Of a stretch of 64,000 bases of DNA, positions 1-9,007 are shown in pieces. The number at the start of each line of letters is the position of its first letter. The first letter of the stretch is position 1. Made by a program: the position numbers and the translations under genes. The notes under the pieces are model-generated. The model did no database searches. It had not been told where the DNA came from and saw only the letters and a program-made list of their open reading frames with translations. Source of the stretch: an uncultured Sphingomonadaceae bacterium (GTDB taxonomy: Bacteria; Pseudomonadota; Alphaproteobacteria; Sphingomonadales; Sphingomonadaceae); NCBI GenBank assembly GCA_947493195.1, contig CANLQG010000007.1, positions 62,001 to 126,000 on the forward strand, read 5' to 3'.

Positions 1-327
1 CGTGCCGCGCTTGGCCCGCTTCAGCAGCCGCCAGACGATGTCGTTGTGTTCCGCAGGCCAGTAGAACTTCTTCTTCAGCCGCCAGCCGTCGATGATGTCG
101 CCGACGAGATACATCGTCTCGCTGTCGACGCTGTCGAGAAAATCGATCAGCAGGTCGGCATTACAGCCCTTCGTGCCGTGATGGATGTCGGATATCCAGA
201 TCGTGCGAAACTTGCGTCGCCCCCCGACCGAGCGCTCGGGTACGGCGGGTTTGTGCCCCGTGAAATCGGGGAAGGCCGAAACAGTTCGCCCGTTGCCGAA
301 TTCACCATCGAGATAGTTGCCAAACAT
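1..327 (-). CDS. Metallophosphoesterase, UDP-2,3-diacylglucosamine hydrolase-like (partial, runs off the window)
   Basis: Only the N-terminal 109 codons are visible; the gene continues past position 1. From the ATG at 327 the protein reads MFGNYLDGEFGNG, then TIWISDIHHGTKGCNA at about residue 40 and YLVGDIIDGW at about residue 70. These are the D-x-H and G-D metal-binding motifs of calcineurin-like phosphoesterases. The WRLKKKFYWPAEHN stretch resembles the LpxH-like family often annotated as UDP-2,3-diacylglucosamine diphosphatase, so a role in lipid A synthesis or phospholipid turnover is inferred by family only. The frame has no other ATG upstream before a stop at 364-366, which fixes the start. 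Confidence 0.75.
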   Translation of the reverse strand, partial: MFGNYLDGEFGNGRTVSAFPDFTGHKPAVPERSVGGRRKFRTIWISDIHHGTKGCNADLLIDFLDSVDSETMYLVGDIIDGWRLKKKFYWPAEHNDIVWRLLKRAKRGT

Positions 328-420
328 GATGCGCGCCTCGTCGCTGCCTGTCTGGCTGCCAGCCTATGCCCCCTGTATGTGACAGCACGGTCTCTGTTTT
401 GAGTCAGCCGCGCGACAGTA

Positions 421-436
421 TGACGCTTTAGCGTCA
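421..436. repeat. Short palindrome overlapping a stop codon
   Basis: TGACGCTTTAGCGTCA is a perfect 16-bp inverted repeat covering the stop codon of the quinone oxidoreductase (TGA at 436-434). It could be a weak terminator or an operator; there is no T-tract. Confidence 0.4.
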
Positions 437-1432
437 ATCACTTGCGGCTCGCGAAGTCATGCCGAGCACGATCTTGCCGATATGGTCACCCGCTTCCATC
501 CGCGCGTGCGCATCGGCGGCGTCGGCCATGGCAAAGGTCTGATCCATCACCGGGCGCAAGTCTCCGCTCTCGACCAGGGGCCACACTTCGCGGAACAGCT
601 CGTCCGCCAGCATCCCCTTGAAAATATTGGTCCTGGGGCGCAGGGTGGAGCCGGTAATCGATTGCCGCTTCACCATCATCTTCGCAATGTTAACCTTGGA
701 CTTTGGGCCGCCAAGCACGGCGATCACCACGAGGCGACCGTCCTCTCCCAGGGCATCGAGATTGCGCTGGGTGTAGCTGCCCGCCACCATGTCCAGCACC
801 AGGTGAGCCCCCCTGCCATCGGTGTATTTCTTCACCTCCTCCACGAAATCCTGCGTCTTGTAGTTGATCGCCAAGTCGGCACCCACCTTGCGCGAGGCGG
901 CGGCCTTGTCGTCGGAGCCGGAGGTCGTGATCACGTGCATGCCGAACAATTTGCCCAGCATGGTTGCCATGGTGCCGATCCCCGAAGTGCCGCCGTGGAT
1001 CAGGATAGTCTCGCCATCGCGGGCGTAGCCGCGCTGGAAGACGTTGTGCCAGACGGTGAAGAGTGTTTCGGGGATCGCTGCCGCCTCGGCCATGGAGAGG
1101 CCATCGGGAACGGGCAGGCAATGTTCAGGCCGGGCAATGCAGTATTCGGCGTAGCCGCCGCCGTTCACCAGCGCGCACACCCGCTTGCCCAGTTCACCGG
1201 AATCGACGCCCTCGCCCAGTGCCACCACCTCGCCGGAAATCTCCAGGCCTGGCAATTCGCTCGCTCCCTTGGGCGGCGGATAGGCACCTGCTCGCTGGAG
1301 GCAATCGGGCCGGTTGACCCCGGCGTGGCTCACGCGCACCAGCACCTCGCCTTGCGCTGGGTGAGGCACGGGCTGCGATACGATGGTCAGAACTTCCGGC
1401 CCGCCCGGCTCGCTGATAACGACTGCGGACAT
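434..1432 (-). CDS. NAD(P)H:quinone oxidoreductase, zinc-independent MDR family (PIG3-like)
   Basis: This 332-residue medium-chain dehydrogenase/reductase probably transfers hydride from NADPH to quinones or enones in the cytosol. It starts MSAVVISEPGGPEVL, the family's usual N-terminus, and has the cofactor-binding glycine motif IHGGTSGIGTMAT at about residues 140-152. The catalytic zinc ligands of alcohol dehydrogenases are not apparent. An in-frame TTG at 1474 would add 14 residues, but the ATG at 1432 matches the family better. The gene stands alone, divergent from the DUF1192 gene. The exact substrate cannot be read from sequence. Confidence 0.8.
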   Translation of the reverse strand: MSAVVISEPGGPEVLTIVSQPVPHPAQGEVLVRVSHAGVNRPDCLQRAGAYPPPKGASELPGLEISGEVVALGEGVDSGELGKRVCALVNGGGYAEYCIARPEHCLPVPDGLSMAEAAAIPETLFTVWHNVFQRGYARDGETILIHGGTSGIGTMATMLGKLFGMHVITTSGSDDKAAASRKVGADLAINYKTQDFVEEVKKYTDGRGAHLVLDMVAGSYTQRNLDALGEDGRLVVIAVLGGPKSKVNIAKMMVKRQSITGSTLRPRTNIFKGMLADELFREVWPLVESGDLRPVMDQTFAMADAADAHARMEAGDHIGKIVLGMTSRAASD

Positions 1433-1511
1433 GGTCTGCGGCAACTTTTCGGCCACAAAGGCCCCCCTGTTCAATCCCTGGCTCGATGCACAGTCCTAGT
1501 GACGGCAGGCA

Positions 1512-1540
1512 TTGACAGCAAGCGCCTGCAGAGTGATGCT
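1512..1540 (+). promoter_or_regulatory. Possible sigma-70 type promoter for the DUF1192 gene
   Basis: A perfect -35 hexamer TTGACA lies at 1512-1517, followed 17 bp later by GATGCT at 1535-1540, a poor -10. The ATG of the DUF1192 gene follows at 1549, which would leave a very short leader. This is weak evidence because the -10 is degenerate. Confidence 0.3.
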
Positions 1541-1548
1541 GCAACGCA

Positions 1549-1755
1549 ATGGAAGATGACAACCTTCCCCGGATGCGCTCCGACGCTGCCGGCCAGTTGG
1601 CCGGGGAAAGCCTCGATACCTATTCGCAGGACGAGTTGATGGCACGCATCCATCTGCTGGAGGCGGAAATCGCCCGGGTGAAAGCGCACCACGGCAAGGC
1701 CGATGCGCACCGTAAGTTCGCAGATGCTCTGTTCAAGCCAAGAGAGACGGATTGA
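1549..1755 (+). CDS. DUF1192 family small protein
   Basis: A 68-residue soluble protein with the core LDTYSQDELMARIHLLEAEI followed by a short helical, charged tail. The core matches the alphaproteobacterial DUF1192 family by pattern; no function is established. It lies 183 bp upstream of clpA on the same strand. A hairpin GGGTCG-GCCA-CGACCC at 1757-1772 lies directly behind its stop codon, so it may be a separate transcription unit. Confidence 0.75.
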   Translation: MEDDNLPRMRSDAAGQLAGESLDTYSQDELMARIHLLEAEIARVKAHHGKADAHRKFADALFKPRETD

Positions 1756-1937
1756 TGGGTCGGCCACGACCCTTGGTACCTCTCGAAATCGCGCAAAAGC
1801 GCACCATATGCCTTTTCACACCGCTTGCAGGCCTGACCGCGTGCGAGTTCAGCCGCCGCGTTAGGCCGATGTTCACCCAGCCGGACGCAGATTTTCTCAA
1901 CCGTCCCGCCATGGCCTGAGGCCAGCCAAGGAAAACC

Positions 1938-4337
1938 ATGCCAAGCTTTGCGCAAAACCTCGAAAAGACCCTCCACACCGCGATCCAGCACGCGATCGAT
2001 CGGGCGCATGAATATGCGACGCTCGAACATCTGCTGCTGGCGCTGGTGGAAGACGAGGATGCGGCCGAGGTGATGAACGCCTGCGGGGTCGATATGGAAG
2101 AGCTGGCAGGCGTGGTGCGCCAGTACCTGGACCAGGAATACCAGTCGCTGAAAACCGACGAGGATGCCGATCCGCAGCCCACGGCGGGCTTCCAGCGGGT
2201 AATCCAGCGCGCGATCCTGCACGTACAGTCCAGCGGCAAGGATACCGTGACCGGTGCAAACGTGCTGGTTGCGCTTTTCTCGGAGCGGGACAGCTACGCC
2301 GTCTACTTCCTGCAGCAGCAGGACATGAGCCGCCTCGACGCGGTCAGCTTCATCAGCCACGGCATCGGCAAGGGCGGCCGCCAACTGGAGGACCGCTCCC
2401 CCACCGGCAGCGAGGAGGAATCGCAGGCGCGCGGCGAGGAAAAGCCCGACAAGAACAAGAAGGATTCCGCGCTCGACCAGTTCTGCGTGAATCTCAACCA
2501 GAAGGCGCTCGACGGACGGATCGATCCGCTGATCGGGCGTGGACCCGAAGTGGATCGCACCGTGCAGATCCTGTGCCGCCGGTCCAAGAACAACCCGCTC
2601 TACGTGGGCGATCCCGGCGTCGGCAAGACAGCCATCGCCGAGGGCCTGGCCCGCAAGATCGTTGAGGGCGACGTGCCAGAAGTGCTCGAGCCTGCCATCA
2701 TCTACTCGCTCGACATGGGTGCGCTGCTGGCTGGCACGCGTTACCGCGGCGATTTCGAGGAGCGGCTGAAGCAGGTCGTGAACGAGCTCGAGAAATTGCC
2801 CGACGCCATTTTGTTCATTGACGAAATTCACACCGTGATCGGTGCCGGTGCCACCAGCGGCGGGGCAATGGACGCGTCCAACCTGCTGAAGCCTGCGCTT
2901 TCCAGCGGAGCGATCCGCTGCATCGGTTCGACCACCTACAAGGAATTCCGCAACCACTTCGAGAAGGACCGCGCCCTGCTGCGCCGGTTCCAGAAGATCG
3001 ATGTGAACGAGCCGACGATCGAGGATACGATCAAGATCCTCAAGGGCCTGAAAAGCGCTTTCGAGGAGCATCACGGCGTGAAGTACACGCCCGATGCGCT
3101 GAAGACCGCCGTGGAAATGAGCGCGCGCTACATCAACGATCGCAAGCTGCCAGACAAGGCGATCGACGTGGTCGACGAAGTGGGCGCGATGCAGATGCTG
3201 GTGCCGCCCAGCCGCCGCCGCAAGACGATCACCGCCAAGGAGATCGAGAAGGTCGTGGCGACCATGGCGCGCATCCCGCCGAAATCCGTATCCAAGGACG
3301 ACAAGAAGGCGCTCGGCAGTCTCGACAAGGATCTCAAGCGGGTCGTCTATGGCCAGGACGAGGCGATCGAACGCCTGTCCGTCGCCATGAAGCTGAGTCG
3401 TGCGGGCCTGCGCGAGGCAGACAAGCCCATCGGCTCCTTCCTGTTCTCCGGCCCCACCGGCGTCGGCAAGACCGAGGTCGCGCGCCAGCTCGCCAACATC
3501 ATGGGCATCGAGCTGAAACGCTTCGACATGTCGGAATACATGGAGCGTCACTCCGTTTCCCGCCTGATCGGCGCGCCTCCGGGCTATGTCGGTTACGACC
3601 AGGGCGGCCTGCTGACCGATGCCATCGACCAGCACCCACACTGCGTGCTGCTGCTGGACGAGATCGAAAAGGCACACCCGGACCTGTTCAACATCCTGCT
3701 GCAGGTGATGGATAACGGCAAGCTGACCGACCATCACGGCAAGACCGTCGATTTCCGCAATGTTGTCCTTATCATGACGACCAACGCGGGCGCGTCCAAT
3801 GCCGAGAAGCAAGGTATAGGCTTTGGTGCCGGGCAGAAGACCCAGGCTTCGGAAGAGGCGGTGAAGAAGATGTTCACCCCCGAATTCCGCAACCGTCTCG
3901 ATGCCGTGGTTCCCTTCGGCTACCTCGGCCAGGAAACGATCAGCCGCGTGGTCGACAAGTTCATCCTGCAGCTGGAATTGCAGCTGGCCGAGCAGAACGT
4001 GCATATCCAGTTCGACGGCGATGCCCGCGAATGGCTGGGCAAGCGCGGCTATGACAAGTTGATGGGGGCCCGTCCGATGTCGCGCCTGATCCAGGAGAAG
4101 GTAAAGCAGCCGCTGGCCGAGGAACTGCTGTTCGGCAAGCTTGCCGCAGGCGGCGAAGTCCACGTCACCGTCAAGGACGAGAAACTCGCTTTCGAACTCA
4201 CTCCCGCGCCGCCGAAGGCGAAACCCAAGCGCAAGCGCAAAGCTGCTTCAAAGAAGGCGGAAGGCAAGAAATCCGAGACACCTGCTGCCGACAAGGACCA
4301 TGGCGGCGGCGAGGAAGGGCCTTCCTCGGAAGACTAA
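1938..4337 (+). CDS. clpA: ATP-dependent Clp protease ATP-binding subunit ClpA
   Basis: This is the AAA+ unfoldase that feeds substrates, including N-degron proteins, to the ClpP peptidase. The 799-residue protein has the N-terminal Clp repeat domain (MPSFAQNLEKTLHTAIQHA onward). Its first AAA module has Walker A GDPGVGKT at about residue 224 and Walker B ILFIDEIH near 290; the second has GPTGVGKT near 505. The length fits ClpA apart from a tail of about 50 residues that is very rich in Lys, Ala and Glu. No clpS adaptor gene lies directly upstream, where it often sits. The start ATG is preceded by AAGGAAAA. Confidence 0.97.
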   Translation: MPSFAQNLEKTLHTAIQHAIDRAHEYATLEHLLLALVEDEDAAEVMNACGVDMEELAGVVRQYLDQEYQSLKTDEDADPQPTAGFQRVIQRAILHVQSSGKDTVTGANVLVALFSERDSYAVYFLQQQDMSRLDAVSFISHGIGKGGRQLEDRSPTGSEEESQARGEEKPDKNKKDSALDQFCVNLNQKALDGRIDPLIGRGPEVDRTVQILCRRSKNNPLYVGDPGVGKTAIAEGLARKIVEGDVPEVLEPAIIYSLDMGALLAGTRYRGDFEERLKQVVNELEKLPDAILFIDEIHTVIGAGATSGGAMDASNLLKPALSSGAIRCIGSTTYKEFRNHFEKDRALLRRFQKIDVNEPTIEDTIKILKGLKSAFEEHHGVKYTPDALKTAVEMSARYINDRKLPDKAIDVVDEVGAMQMLVPPSRRRKTITAKEIEKVVATMARIPPKSVSKDDKKALGSLDKDLKRVVYGQDEAIERLSVAMKLSRAGLREADKPIGSFLFSGPTGVGKTEVARQLANIMGIELKRFDMSEYMERHSVSRLIGAPPGYVGYDQGGLLTDAIDQHPHCVLLLDEIEKAHPDLFNILLQVMDNGKLTDHHGKTVDFRNVVLIMTTNAGASNAEKQGIGFGAGQKTQASEEAVKKMFTPEFRNRLDAVVPFGYLGQETISRVVDKFILQLELQLAEQNVHIQFDGDAREWLGKRGYDKLMGARPMSRLIQEKVKQPLAEELLFGKLAAGGEVHVTVKDEKLAFELTPAPPKAKPKRKRKAASKKAEGKKSETPAADKDHGGGEEGPSSED

Positions 4338-4405
4338 TCGCGGTCAATCAAGGCCTTGCGAATCGGCTCTGTGCGGATCGCTTGCGGGGTCGTAAGGTGA
4401 GCCTC

Positions 4406-6106
4406 ATGACGCCGAAAACCGCTATCGCATTGCTGGCGGCGGGGGTTCTGGCTCCCCCCGCTCCTTCATGGGCAGAGGGCGCGCCGCCGCTCGACACGCG
4501 CACCGCACAGTCGGACTTGCCGCTGACAGGCCCGCGTGCAGCGATGCACCTGCTCTATGCCGGGCTTTCCTTCGAACTGGATCCCCAGCGGCGTTATCTC
4601 AATGGCAACGGCCAGTACCAGGTCCAGGCGCGCGAGGATCTCGCTCGCCTCGAGTTCGACCTGGATCCGCGGTTCCGCGTTTATTCGATCCGCCTCGAAG
4701 GGGCCGAACTGGCTGCGAACCAATGGTCCAGCACGGACGGCGTCCTGACGATTGCCCTGCCGAAGGGATTGAAGGCGGGTTATACCACCCTCGTCCAGAT
4801 CGCTTGGGATGGCTCCCCGCACGAGGCGATCAACGCTCCGTGGGAAGGCGGAATAGTGTGGTCGGAAACCGATGACGGGCAACCCTGGATCGCCACCGCC
4901 GTGCAGGGCGAAGGGTGCGATCTGTTCTGGCCCTGCATCGATCATTCGTCGCAGGGTATCGATGCGCTCGACCTGGTCGTGACCGTGCCGAAGGGGCTGG
5001 TCGCGGCAGGGAACGGCCGCCTTGTCGGCACGCAGGATAACGGAGACACCACCTCCTTCACCTGGCAGGCCCGCGATCCCAGCAACTATGGTGTCACTCT
5101 CCAGGTCGGGCCTTACGAACTGGCGAAGCGATCCTACGATAGCAGGTTTGGCAACGCGATCCCGCTGATGTTCTGGCACCTTCCCGGCAATGCGGAAGGG
5201 GCAAACCGCCTCTTGGGCGAACTCGAAGGCCAGATCGCGTTCATGGAGGACCGTTTCGGTCCCTATCCGTTCGGCGACGAGAAGGTCGGCGTGGCAGAGA
5301 CGCCGCACCTGGGCATGGAGCACCAGACCATCAATGCCTACGGCAACGGTTACCAGCTCGAAGCCAACGGTCACGACTGGCTACTGCAGCACGAGTTCGC
5401 GCACGAGTGGTTCGCCAACCAGTTGCGCCCCGCCAACGCCAGCGACATGTGGCTGGCTGAGGGGATAACCACCTGGACCCAGCCATTGTATCTCGCCCAC
5501 ACGCGCGGGCAGGAATTCTACGATGCTGAAATGCGGAGTAACCGCGAACGCGTGTGGAGCCGCGTGCCGCTGGTGCCCCCCGAAGGCGAACTGCCCGACT
5601 ACAACGACCGCGAGGCGCTCTGGGGTGATGACATCTACTTCAAGGGCTCCTGGATCATCCACACCCTGCGCGCCCTGGTGGGTGACGAAGTACTGTTTCC
5701 CGCACTGACCCGGTTGACCTACGGGACCGGCGATCCGCGACCCGGTGCCATTCGCCCGATCAACCGCACGACCGAAGATTTCCGCGCGATCCTGGAAGAG
5801 ATGAGCGGACAGGATCTCGCATGGTTCTTCGATGCCTACCTCTACGAGGCAGACCTGCCCAGACTGGTGGCCACGCGCAAGGGCAGCCAGTTGGAACTGG
5901 AATGGCAGACTCCATCGGCACTGCCCTTCGCCATGCCTGTCGAGGTACGGGTGGGCGACGAGGTGCGCACCGTAGACACGCCCGGCGGACGCGGGCGTCT
6001 GGACCTTGGCAGCGCTGACGGCCACTACGTGCTCGATCCTGCCAACCGGATACTGAAATACGATGCCGCTGTCGAAGCCGCGCAAAACGGGAAATCCGCC
6101 GATTAG
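4406..6106 (+). CDS. Secreted M1-family zinc metallopeptidase (aminopeptidase N-like)
   Basis: The 566-residue protein starts MTPKTAIALLAAGVLAPPAPSWAEG, a Sec signal peptide, so it should act in the periplasm or outside the cell. The zinc motif HEFAHEW (H-E-x-x-H) is at about residue 329, and the third ligand, Glu, follows in MWLAEGITTW. The upstream sequence contains the exopeptidase element LGMEHQTINAYG, equivalent to the G-x-M-E-N motif but with H in place of N. It therefore trims N-terminal residues from peptides. An in-frame ATG at 4382 is less likely because it would put basic residues in front of the signal peptide. Confidence 0.88.
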   Translation: MTPKTAIALLAAGVLAPPAPSWAEGAPPLDTRTAQSDLPLTGPRAAMHLLYAGLSFELDPQRRYLNGNGQYQVQAREDLARLEFDLDPRFRVYSIRLEGAELAANQWSSTDGVLTIALPKGLKAGYTTLVQIAWDGSPHEAINAPWEGGIVWSETDDGQPWIATAVQGEGCDLFWPCIDHSSQGIDALDLVVTVPKGLVAAGNGRLVGTQDNGDTTSFTWQARDPSNYGVTLQVGPYELAKRSYDSRFGNAIPLMFWHLPGNAEGANRLLGELEGQIAFMEDRFGPYPFGDEKVGVAETPHLGMEHQTINAYGNGYQLEANGHDWLLQHEFAHEWFANQLRPANASDMWLAEGITTWTQPLYLAHTRGQEFYDAEMRSNRERVWSRVPLVPPEGELPDYNDREALWGDDIYFKGSWIIHTLRALVGDEVLFPALTRLTYGTGDPRPGAIRPINRTTEDFRAILEEMSGQDLAWFFDAYLYEADLPRLVATRKGSQLELEWQTPSALPFAMPVEVRVGDEVRTVDTPGGRGRLDLGSADGHYVLDPANRILKYDAAVEAAQNGKSAD

Positions 6107-6146
6107 CCCGGAACGAATGTCGTGCGGCGCAACTTTCTAAGGGGCA

Positions 6147-7151
6147 ATGGCAGCACCTTTCTCATGGATAAGGCCCGAACCGCATGGCGTGCACGTCGTC
6201 CCCGCCGACGTGTGGATCGACCCTTCGAAAGCGGTTGACGCGGCGCTCGTAACGCACGGCCACGCCGATCATGCGCGTGGCGGCCACGGTACGACCGTCG
6301 CCACGCCCGCAACGCTGGCGATCATGGACCTGCGCTACAACACCCGGGAGGGCGCGACGCCGGTGGAATATGGCGAGACAATCCGACTGAAGGGCGGCGT
6401 CGATGCCACCTATATTCCTGCCGGCCACGTACTTGGCAGCGCGCAGATCCTGCTCGAGCATGCCGGCGAGCGCGTGGTTATCACCGGCGACTACAAGCGG
6501 CGGCCCGATCCGACCTGCCCGCCCTTCCAGGTAACGCCGTGCGACATCTTCATCACCGAGGCGACCTTCGGCCTGCCTCTTTTCGCCCATCCGCCCATCG
6601 CAGAGGAGATGGGGAAGCTGCTTGCCCGGCTTGAAGCCCACCCCGATGCCTGCGTCCTGGTGGGTGCCTATGCCTTGGGCAAGGCGCAGCGCGTGATCGC
6701 CGAACTGCGCGCAGCAGGGCATCATCAGCCCATCTACCTGCACGGCGCGATGGAGAAGATGTGCCGGCTCTACGAGGAATTCGGCGTCAACCTGGGCGAA
6801 CTGCGGCTGGTTGCCGATCATGACAAGGATGACATGCGCGGTCACGTGGTCGTGTGCCCGCCGTCGGCGCTGAACGACAGGTGGAGCCGCCGGTTGCCCG
6901 ATCCGATCACCGCCATGGCAAGCGGGTGGATGCGCGTGCGCCAGCGGGCCCGGCAGCGCAATGTCGAACTGCCGCTCGTCATTTCCGACCATGCCGACTG
7001 GGCCGAACTGACCCGGACAATCGAGGAGGTGAACCCCTACGAGACCTGGATCACCCACGGGCGCGAGGAAGCGCTGCTGCGCTGGCACCAGTTGCACCAG
7101 CGGCGCGCCCGCGCATTGGCCCTCGTCGGCTACGAGGATGAGGACGACTGA
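6147..7151 (+). CDS. Ligase-associated DNA exonuclease (metallo-beta-lactamase / beta-CASP fold)
   Basis: This 334-residue protein has the metallo-beta-lactamase signature THGHADHARGG at about residues 36-46 and AGHVLGSAQI and ITGDYKRRPDP further on, as in SNM1/Artemis-type nucleases. It stops 2 bp before an ATP-dependent DNA ligase. That pairing is characteristic of the bacterial ligase-associated DNA damage response group, in which it is called the exonuclease component. It probably processes DNA ends for the ligase. The other two usual members, a Lhr-like DEXH helicase and a metallophosphoesterase, are not adjacent here. Confidence 0.88.
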   Translation: MAAPFSWIRPEPHGVHVVPADVWIDPSKAVDAALVTHGHADHARGGHGTTVATPATLAIMDLRYNTREGATPVEYGETIRLKGGVDATYIPAGHVLGSAQILLEHAGERVVITGDYKRRPDPTCPPFQVTPCDIFITEATFGLPLFAHPPIAEEMGKLLARLEAHPDACVLVGAYALGKAQRVIAELRAAGHHQPIYLHGAMEKMCRLYEEFGVNLGELRLVADHDKDDMRGHVVVCPPSALNDRWSRRLPDPITAMASGWMRVRQRARQRNVELPLVISDHADWAELTRTIEEVNPYETWITHGREEALLRWHQLHQRRARALALVGYEDEDD

Positions 7152-7153
7152 GG

Positions 7154-8749
7154 GTGGAGGAGTTTGCCGCCCTGCTCGACGCGTTGATCTACACGCGCAG
7201 CCGCAACGAGAAGTTGCGCCTGATCGCCGAGTACCTGCGCGAAACGCCCGATCCCGATCGCGGGTGGGCGCTGGCCGCGCTGACCGATGGCCTCGATTTC
7301 AAGGCCGTGAAAAGCTCCACCATTCGCAACCTGCTGAAAGAGCGGGTCGACCCGGTATTGTGGAGCCTGAGCCGTGACTTCGTTGGCGACACGGCAGAAA
7401 CCGCTGCCTTGCTCTGGCCGGAACCGCTGGGCGGGGTCGGCACGCCTCCCACGGTGAGTGAAGCGGTGGATGCCCTGGGCGTCATGACCCGCGCTTCGGT
7501 CATGACCGAATTGCCGCGCCTGCTCGACCGGCTGGATTCCGCGGGCCGCTATGCCCTGCTGAAACTTGCGACCGGAGGCATGCGGGTGGGGGTTTCCGGC
7601 CGGCTCGCCAAGGTCGCCTTTGCCCAGGCCTTCGATGTGCCGGTGGATGACGTGGAGGAATACTGGCACGCGCTGGAGCCTCCCTATGCCGACCTGTTCG
7701 CCTGGGGCGCTGATGGGGCCGATCCGCCTGAGACGGAGAACCTGCCGCTGTTCCGGCCCTTCATGCTCGCCCATCCGCTGGAAGAGACGGTGGTCGACCT
7801 TGCCGATTATGCGGCGGAGTGGAAGTGGGACGGGATCCGCGTGCAGCTGGTCCACGTGGCGGGAGAGACACGCCTCTATTCGCGTAGCGGCGACGATATC
7901 AGCGCTACTTTCCCGGAAATGGTCAATGCGCTGGAATTGCCCGCCGTGCTTGACGGCGAACTGCTGGTGCGCGGCGTGCATCAGGGCGGCGAGCAAGGGG
8001 GCGCGGCCAGTTTCAACGCCTTGCAGCAGCGCCTTGGTCGCAAGACGGTCAGCAAGAAAATGCTCACGGACAGCCCGGCTTTCGTCCGGCTGTACGATGT
8101 GCTGATGCTGGAGGGCAAAGACCTGCGCGGCCTGCCGTGGAATGAGCGCAGAGAGCGGCTGGAAAAGCTGGTGCCACGCTTGCCGGACAGCCACTTCGAT
8201 ATCAGCCAGCTTGTCGAGGCGCGCGACTTCGACCACCTGGGGCAAATCCGCGAGGGCGCCCGCAATGATGCCATCGAGGGCCTGATGCTCAAGCGGCGCG
8301 ACAGCCTATACGTTCCGGGCCGCAAGACCGGGCTGTGGTACAAGTGGAAGCGCGACCCGCTGCTGGTGGACTGCGTGCTGATGTACGCCCAGCGCGGAAG
8401 CGGGAAGCGCTCCAGCTTCTATTCCGATTACACCTTCGGCTGCTGGGACGGCGATCCGGATAAGGGCGCGGAACTGCTGCCCGTAGGCAAGGCCTATTCG
8501 GGATTCACCGATGCCGAACTGAAGAAGCTGGACAAGCTGGTTCGCCAGACCACGCTCAACCGCTTTGGCCCCGTGCGCGAGGTGGAGCGAACGCTGGTGT
8601 TCGAGGTGGCTTTCGATTCGGTGCACGCCAGCAAGCGGCACAAGTCCGGCCTTGCCATGCGCTTCCCGCGCATCCACCGCATCCGCTGGGACAAGCCCGT
8701 CCACGAAGCCGACCGCATCGACGCCCTGCAGGCGCTCGTTCGCGACTAG
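7154..8749 (+). CDS. ATP-dependent DNA ligase, ligase-associated DNA repair group
   Basis: It seals nicks by ATP-dependent adenylylation. The adenylated lysine lies in the motif EWKWDGIR (Lys224), followed by the RxG motif in LYSRSGDD and the ELLV and KWKRDPLL elements of nucleotidyltransferase motifs IV and V. The 531-residue length, with an N-terminal DNA-binding domain, an adenylation domain and an OB fold, fits the bacterial LigC-like group found next to an MBL exonuclease. The start is GTG at 7154, 2 bp after the exonuclease stop, implying translational coupling. The gene converges with the DUF167 gene, with a 4-bp overlap of the stop codons. Confidence 0.92.
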   Translation: MEEFAALLDALIYTRSRNEKLRLIAEYLRETPDPDRGWALAALTDGLDFKAVKSSTIRNLLKERVDPVLWSLSRDFVGDTAETAALLWPEPLGGVGTPPTVSEAVDALGVMTRASVMTELPRLLDRLDSAGRYALLKLATGGMRVGVSGRLAKVAFAQAFDVPVDDVEEYWHALEPPYADLFAWGADGADPPETENLPLFRPFMLAHPLEETVVDLADYAAEWKWDGIRVQLVHVAGETRLYSRSGDDISATFPEMVNALELPAVLDGELLVRGVHQGGEQGGAASFNALQQRLGRKTVSKKMLTDSPAFVRLYDVLMLEGKDLRGLPWNERRERLEKLVPRLPDSHFDISQLVEARDFDHLGQIREGARNDAIEGLMLKRRDSLYVPGRKTGLWYKWKRDPLLVDCVLMYAQRGSGKRSSFYSDYTFGCWDGDPDKGAELLPVGKAYSGFTDAELKKLDKLVRQTTLNRFGPVREVERTLVFEVAFDSVHASKRHKSGLAMRFPRIHRIRWDKPVHEADRIDALQALVRD

Positions 8750-8988
8750 TCTTCGATACCGAACACCTTTTCTCGCGAAGTTGCGCCGCGCAACAAGGTG
8801 ATGCGAAAAGGCGCACAGCCCAGTGCCTGTGCCAGCAGCGCGGTCACCGCGGCATTCGCGGCCCCATCCTGCGGCCTGACGCGAGTCTTTGCCAGCACCT
8901 GGCCACCCCTGATCTCCAGGCTTTCCGTCTTCGCGCCCGGCGTTACCCACACGGCCAATCGGCCTTCGGCTGAAATCAGCGCGCGCAA
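8746..8988 (-). CDS. DUF167 (YggU-like) family protein
   Basis: The core reads VWVTPGAKTE, KTRVRPQDGAANAAV and ITLLRGATSREK, the diagnostic motifs of the YggU/DUF167 family, whose role is unknown. I choose the TTG at 8988 (80 residues), because it starts right after the gamma-carbonic anhydrase gene with AAGG spaced upstream, and the family normally begins near here. The only upstream ATG (9102) would add 38 arginine-rich residues read through the carbonic anhydrase gene, which looks like shadow sequence. Confidence 0.7.
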   Translation of the reverse strand: MRALISAEGRLAVWVTPGAKTESLEIRGGQVLAKTRVRPQDGAANAAVTALLAQALGCAPFRITLLRGATSREKVFGIED

Positions 8989-9007
8989 GGAAAGCGCCCT
9001 TGGAAGA

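Noticed and set aside
1755..1919. A 54-codon plus-strand frame beginning at an ATG overlapping the DUF1192 stop
   Set aside because: Third-codon-position GC is low for this genome and the sequence is not protein-like (MGRPRPLVPLEIAQ). It is more likely non-coding.
1620..4163. An 847-codon open frame on the minus strand
   Set aside because: It is antisense to clpA and the DUF1192 gene, which have unmistakable family motifs; high-GC sequence often gives long shadow frames. A protein-like piece at 1756-1937 (KICVRLGEHRPNAAAELA) was considered, but the frame has no stop before it enters the DUF1192 gene.
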